This document shows, piece after piece, positions 57,701 through 64,000 of a stretch of DNA of 64,000 nucleotides. The position numbers and the translations under genes were made by a program. The notes under the pieces are model-generated. The model searched no databases and was not told the DNA's origin. It saw only the letters and a program-made list of their open reading frames with translations. Where the stretch lies: assembly GCA_036172665.1 (NCBI GenBank), contig CM069880.1, positions 2,668,501 through 2,732,500 of the forward strand, in the 5' to 3' direction. The stretch comes from Prosopocoilus inquinatus (taxonomy: Eukaryota; Arthropoda; Insecta; Coleoptera; Lucanidae). Within the stretch, counting starts at the first letter, position 1. The number at the start of each line of letters is the position of its first letter.

Positions 57701-60358
57701 TTAGATACATCACAGGAACAAAGCTAATACGTGTTGTTTCTTTTAAAACTATTTCCAGCTCCTGCTGCGTCCAAAAACTTTGTATCTCACATCAGACTTA
57801 CTGGAGTCCATCCAAACTTCAAATAACATGTTAGATAAGTAAGGATCGTTTAGATACATCACAGGAACAACGCCAATACGTGTTGTTTCGTTCAAAACTA
57901 ATTCCAGCTTCTGCTGTGTCCGAGAACTTTGTATCTCACATCAGAGTTACTGGAGTCCGTCCAAACGTCAAATAACATGATAGATGAGTAAGGATCGATT
58001 ATATACATCACAGGAACAACGCTAATATGTGTTGTTTCGTTTAAAACTCTTTCCAGCTGCTGCTGCGTCCGAAAATTTCGTATCTCACATTAGAGTTACT
58101 GGAGTCCATCGAAACGTCAAATAACATAGTAGCTAAGAAAGGATCGATTAGATACATCACAGGAACAACGCTAATACGTGTTGTTTCGTTCAAAAATATT
58201 TCCAGCTTCTGCTGCGTCCGTAAACTTTGTATCTCACATCAGAGTTACTGGAGTCCATCCAAACGTCAAATAACTTGATAGATGAGTAAGGATCGATTAG
58301 ATACATCACAGGAACAACGCTAATACGTGTTGCTTCGTTTAAAACTATTTCTAGCTTCAGCTGCGTCCGAGAACTTCGTATCTCACATCCAAGTTACTGG
58401 AGTCCATCGAAACGCCACATAACATGATAGATGAGTAAGGATCGATTAGATACATCACAGGAACAACGCTAATGCGTGTTGTTTCGTTTAAAACTATTTC
58501 CAGCTTCTGCTGCGTCCGAGAACTTCGTATCTCACATCAGGGTTACTGGAGTCCATCCAAACGTCAAATAACATGATAGATAAGTAAGGATCGATTAGAT
58601 ACAGCACAGGAACAAAGCTAATACGTGTTGTTTCGTTTAAAACTATTTCCAGCTCCTGCTGCGTCCAAAAACTTTGTATCTCACATCAGACTTACTGGAG
58701 TCCATCCAAACGTCAAATAACATGATAGATGAGTAAGGATCGATTAGATACATCACAGGAACAACGCTAATGGGTGTTGTTTCGTTTAAAACTATTTCCA
58801 GGTTCTGCTGCGTCCGAGAACTTCGCATCTCACATCAGGGTTACTGGAGTCCATCCAAACGTCAAATAACATGATATATAAGCAAGGATCGATTAGATAC
58901 ATCACAGGAACAACGCTAATGCGTGTTGTTTCGTTTAAAACTATTTCTAGCTTCAGCTGCATTCGAGAACTTCGTAACTCACATCAAAGTTACTGGAGTC
59001 CATCGAAACGCCAAATGACATGATAGATGAGTAAGGATCGATTTGATACATCACAGGAACAACGCTAATACGTGTTGTTTCGTTTAAAACTATTTCTAGC
59101 TTCAGCTGCGTCCGAGAAATTCGTATCTCACATCAAAGTTACTGGAGTCCATCGAAACGTCAAATAACATAGTAGATAAGTAAGGATCGCTTAGATACAT
59201 CACAGGAACAACGTTAATACGTGTTGTTTCGTTCAAAACTATTTCCAGCTTCTGCTGCGTCCGAAAACTTTGTATCTTACATCAGAGTTACTGGAGTCCA
59301 TCCAAACGTCAAACAACATGATAGATGAGTAAGGATCGATTAGATACATCATAGGAACAACGCTAATACGTGTTGTTTCGTTTAAAACTATTTCTAGCTT
59401 CAGCTGCGTCCGAGAACTTCGTATCTCACATCAAAGTTACTGGAGTCCATCGAAACGTCAAATAACATGATAGATGAGTAAGGATCCAAACGTCAAACAA
59501 CATGATAGATGAGTAAGGATCGATTAGATACATCATAGGAACAACGCTAATACGTGTTGTTTCGTTTAAAACTATTTCTAGCTTCAGCTGCGTCCGAGAA
59601 CTTCGTATCTCACATCAAAGTTACTGGAGTCCATCGAAACGCCAAATAACATGATAGATGAGTAAGGATCGATTAGATACATCACAGGAACAACGCTAAT
59701 TCGTGTTGTTTCGTTCAAAACTGTTTCCAGCTTCTGCTGCGTCCGAAAACTTCGTATCTCACATCAGAGTTACTGGAGTCCGTTGAAACGTCAAATAACA
59801 TTGTAGATAAGTAGGGATCGATTAGATACAGCACAGGAACAACGCTAATACGTGTTGTTTCGTTTAAAACTATTTCCAGCTCCTGCTGCGTCCAAGAACT
59901 TTGTATCTCACATCAGACTTACTGGAGTCCATCCAAACGTCAAATAACATGTTAGATAAGTAAGGATCGTTTAGATACATCACAGGAACAACGCTAATAC
60001 GTGTTGTTTCGTTCAAAACTAATTCCAGCTTCTGCTGTGTCCGAGAACTTTGTATCTCACATCAGAGTTACTGGAGTCCGTCCAAACGTCAAATAACATG
60101 ATAGATGAGTAAGGATCGACTAGATACATCACAGGAACAACGCTAATATGTGTTGTTTCGTTTAAAACTATTTCCAGCTGCTGCTGCGTCCGAGAATTTC
60201 GTATCTAACATTAGAGTTACTGGAGTCCATCGAAACGTCAAATAACATAGTAGCTAAGTAAGGATCGATTAGATACATCACAGGAACAACGCTAATACGT
60301 GTTGTTTCGTTTAAAACTATTTCCAGCTGCTGCTGCGTCCGAAAATTTCGTATCTCAC
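54797..60358 (+). repeat. Satellite B block 2 (about 37 copies)
   Basis: 5.56 kb of the same 149-bp monomer as block 1, in the same orientation. A six-monomer unit (894 bp) marked by GTGTCGTTTCATTTAAAAC is duplicated (55198 and 56092). From about 57.3 kb to the right edge the order of variants follows 40.3-44.2 kb of block 1 with a few monomer gains and losses. It contains one aberrant short monomer at about 59486. No gene is seen. Confidence 0.97.
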
Positions 60359-63300
60359 ACGTAAACCCGGGCTGTCGCGTATCAAACGAAAGGTCTCGCC
60401 GAGCGGCGACGGAAAATCGCTTCGGTTCGATTTTTCGATCGAAGATGGCGCTGCAATGATCGAAACTGGACGCGTCGAATGTAAACCCGGGTTGTTGCGC
60501 ATCAAACGAAAGGTCTCTCCGAGCGGCGAAGGAAAATCGCGTCGGTTCGATTTTTCGATCGAAGATGGCGCTGCAATGATCGAAATCGGACGCGTCGAAC
60601 GTAAACCCGGGTTGTCGCGTATCAAACAAAAGGTCTCGCCGAGCGGCGACGGAAAATCGCGTCGGTTCGATTTTTCGATCGAAGATGGCACTGCAATGAT
60701 CGAAATCGGACGCGTCGAACGTAAACCCGGATTGTCCCGTATCAAACGAAAGGCCTCGCCGAGCGGCGACGGAAAATCGCGTCGGTTCGATTTTTCGATC
60801 GAAGATGGCACTGCAATGATCGAAATCGGACGCGTCGAACGTAAACCCGGATTGTCGCGTATCAAACGAAAGGTCTCGCCGAGCGGCGACGGAAAATCGA
60901 GTCGGTTCGATTTTTCGATTTAAGATGACGCTGCAATGATCGAAACCGGACGCGTCGAACGTAAACCCGGATTGTCGCGCATCAAACGAAAGGTCTCGCC
61001 GAGCGGCGACGGAAAATCGCGTCGGTACGATTTTTCGATCGAAGATGGCGCTGCAATGATCGAAATCGGACGCGTCGAACGTAAACCCGGGTTGTCGCGT
61101 ATCAAACGAAAGGTATCGCCGAGCGGCGACGGAAAATCGCGTCGGTTCGATTTTTCGATCTAAGATGGCGCTGCAATGATCGAAATCGGACGCGTCGAAC
61201 GTAAACCCGGGTTGTCGCGTATCAAACAAAAGGTCTCGCCGAGCGGCGACGGAAAATCGCGTCGGTTCGATTTTTCGATAGAAGATGGCACTGCAATGAT
61301 CGAAATCGGACGCGTCGAACGTAAACCCGGATTGTCGCGTATCAAACGAATGGTATCGCCGAGCGGCGACGGAAAATCGCGTCGGTTCGATTTTTCGATC
61401 GAAGATGGCACTGCAATGATCGAAATCGGACGCGTCGAACGTAAACCCGGATTGTCGCGTATCAAACGAAAGGTCTCGCCGAGCGGCGACGGAAAATCGC
61501 GTCGGTTCGATTTTTCGATCGAAGATGGCGCTGCAATGATCGAAACTGGTCGCGTCGAACGTAAACCCGGGTTGTCGAGTATCAAACGAAAGGTCTCGCC
61601 GAGCGGCGACGGAAAATCGCGTCGGTTCGATTTTTCGATCGAAGATGGCGCTGCAATGATCGAAACTGGACGCGTCGAAGGTAAACCCGGATTGTCGCGT
61701 ATCAAACGAAAGGTCTCGCCGAGCGGCGACGGAAAATCGCGTCGGTTCGATTTTTCGATCGAAGATGGCGCTGCAATGATCGAAATCGGACGCGTCGAAC
61801 GTAAGCCCGGGTTGTCGCGTATCAAACGAAAGGTCTCGCCGAGCGGCGACGGAAAATCGCGTGGGTTCGATTTTTCGATCGAAGATGGCGCTGCAATGAT
61901 CGAAATCGAACGCGTCGAACGTAAACCCGGATTGTCGCGTATCAAACGAAAGGTCTCGCCGAGCGGCGACGGAAAATCGCGTCGGTTCGATTTTTCGATC
62001 GAAGATGGCGCTGCAATGATCGAAACTGGACGCGTCGAAGGTAAACCCGGATTGTCGCGTATCAAACGAAAGGTCTCGCCGAGCGGCGACGGAAAATCGC
62101 GTCGGTTCGATTTTTCGATCGAAGATGGCGCTGCAATGATCGATACTGGACGCGTCGAACGTAAACCCGGGTTGTCGCGTATCAAACAAAAGGTCTCGCC
62201 AAGCGGCGACGGAAAATCGCGTCGGTTCGATTTTTCGATCGAAGATGGCACTGCAATGATCGAAATCGGACGCGTCGAACGTAAACCCGGATTGTCGCGT
62301 ATCAAACGAAAGGTCTCGCCGAGCGGCGACGTAAAATCGCGTCGGTTCGATTTTTCGATCGAAGATGGCGCTGCAATGATCGAAACTGGACGCGTCGAAT
62401 GTAAACCCGGGTTGTCGCGTATCAAACGAAAGGTCTCGCCGAGCGGCGACGGAAAATCGCGTCGGTTCGATTTTTCGATATAAGATGGCGCTGCAATGAT
62501 CGAAATCGGACGCGTCGAACGTAAACCCGGGTTGTCGCGTATCAAACAAAAGGTCTCGCCGAGCGGCGACGGAAAATCGCGTCGGTTCGATTTTTCGATC
62601 GAAGATGGCACTGCAATGATCGAAATCGGACGCGTCGAACGTAAACCCGGATTGTCGCGTATCAAACGAAAGGTCTCGCCGAGCGGCGACGGAAAATCGC
62701 GTCGGTTCGATTTTTCGATCGAAGATGGCACTGCAATGATCGAAATTGGACGCGTCGAACGTAAACCCGGATTGTCGCGTATCAAACGAAAGGTCTCGCC
62801 GAGCGGCGACGGAAAATTGAGTCGGTTCGATTTTTCGATAGAAGATGACGCTGCATTGATCGAAACTGGAGGCGTCGAACGTAAACCCGGGTTGTCGCGC
62901 ATCAAACGAAAGGTCTCGCCGAGCGGCGACAGAAAATCGCGTCGGTTCGATTTTTCGATCGAAGATGACGCTGCAATGATCGAAATTGGACGCGTCGAAC
63001 GTAAACCCGGGTTGTCGCGCATCAAACGAAAGGTCTCGCCGAGCGGCGACGGAAAATCGCGTCGGCTCGATTATTCGATCGAAGATGGCGCTTCAGTGAT
63101 CGAAATCGGACGCGTCGAACGTAAACCCGGATTGTCGCGTATCAAACGAAAAGCCTCGCCGAGCGGCGACGGAAAATCGCGTCGGTTCGATTATTCGATC
63201 GAAGATGGCTCTGCAATGATCGAAATCGGACGCGTCGAACGTAAACCCGGATTGTCGCGTATCAAACGAAAGGTCTCGCCGAGCGGCGACGGAAAATCGC

Positions 63301-64000
63301 GTCGGTTCGATTTTTCGATTCAAGATGACGCTGCAATGATCGAAACCGGACGCGTCGAACGTAAACCCGGCTTGTCGCGCATCAAACGAAAGGTCTCGCC
63401 GAGCGGCGACGGAAAATCGCGTCGGTTAGATTTTTCGATCGAAGATGGCGCTGCAATGATCGAAATCGGACGCGTCGAACGTAAACCCGGGTTGTCGCGT
63501 ATCAAACGAAAGGTCTCGCCGAGCGGCGACGGAAAATCGCGTCGGTTCGATTTCTCGATCGAAGATGACGCTGCAATGATCGAAACTGGACGCGTCGAAC
63601 GTAAACCCGGGTTGTCGCGCATCAAACGAAAGGTCTCGCAGAGCGGCGACGGAAAATCGCGTCGGTTCGATTTTTCGATCGAAGATGACGCTGCAATGAT
63701 CGAAACTGGACGCGTCGATCGTAAACCCGGATTGTCGCGTATCAAACGAAAGGTCTCGCCGAGCGGCGACGGAAAATCGCGTCGGTTCGATTTTTCGATC
63801 GAAGATGGCGCTGCAATGATCGAAATCGGACGCGTCGAACGTAAACCCGGGTTGTCGCGTATCAAACGAAAGGTCTCGCCGAGCGGCGACGGAAAACCGC
63901 TTCGGTTCGATTTTTCGATCGAAAATGGCGCTGCAATGATCGAAATCGAACGCGTCGAACGTAAACCCGGATTGTCGCGTATCAAACGAAAGGTCTCGCC
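60359..64000 (+). repeat. Satellite A block 13 (about 30 monomers, runs off the right edge)
   Basis: Enters from satellite B through the same junction as block 11 (TCTCACACGTAAACCCGG). The stop monomers CGATTTAAG (60919), CGATCTAAG (61159) and CGATATAAG (62480) are present. From about 62800 the order follows block 12 (TTATTCGATC, CGGCTCGATT, CGGTTAGATT, AACCGCTTCGG), so this block is a rearranged composite of blocks 11 and 12. Confidence 0.97.

Overview
This 64-kb window is almost entirely satellite DNA. I find no rRNA, tRNA, transposase, reverse transcriptase or other recognisable protein-coding gene. Eukaryotic features are the long tandem arrays with nested higher-order repeats, AATAAA signals next to short poly(A) runs, and a TATA box with a GC box. 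The CpG-rich satellite suggests a genome with little CpG loss, and an insect or other arthropod is my best guess. That taxonomic guess is weak because no gene is available to place it. The location is probably heterochromatic or pericentromeric, also by inference.

Four components make up the window. (1) Satellite A is a 120-bp monomer, about 254 copies and 30 kb in 13 blocks. It is CpG-rich and its length is exactly 40 codons, so it stays open in one plus-strand frame and two minus-strand frames. (2) Satellite B is an unrelated AT-richer 149-bp monomer, about 157 copies and 23 kb in two blocks (26437-44240 and 54797-60358). (3) A 1.92-kb non-satellite unit ('unit C') interrupts satellite A at 9994, 15366, 18799 and 22592; a fifth, truncated copy starts at 53177. 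(4) A short spacer of about 145 bp ('spacer S') occurs six times inside satellite A and is a fragment of unit C.

Layout: 1-9993 is satellite A with four S spacers, in higher-order repeats of 2.5-3.3 kb. 9994-26436 alternates unit C and satellite A (four complete C copies). 26437-44240 is satellite B. 44241-53176 is satellite A with one S. 53177-54796 is truncated unit C, broken directly into satellite B (54797-60358). 60359-64000 is satellite A again.

The most interesting reading concerns the order of signals in unit C. Its right end carries a GC box, a hairpin and TATATAAG just upstream of the satellite A reading frame. Its left end closes that frame with TAA at the boundary in all five copies. 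About 720 bp further in are AATAAA and a run of nine or ten A. Read circularly, [TATA - 40-codon repeat array - TAA - 3' region - AATAAA - AT-rich spacer - TATA] has the anatomy of a tandemly repeated transcription unit whose repeat-protein ORF has expanded into a satellite. Substitutions fall at all codon positions and many monomers carry stops or frameshifts, so most or all of the array is not a constrained gene today. It could be a decayed or selfish transcription unit, or the arrangement could be coincidence.
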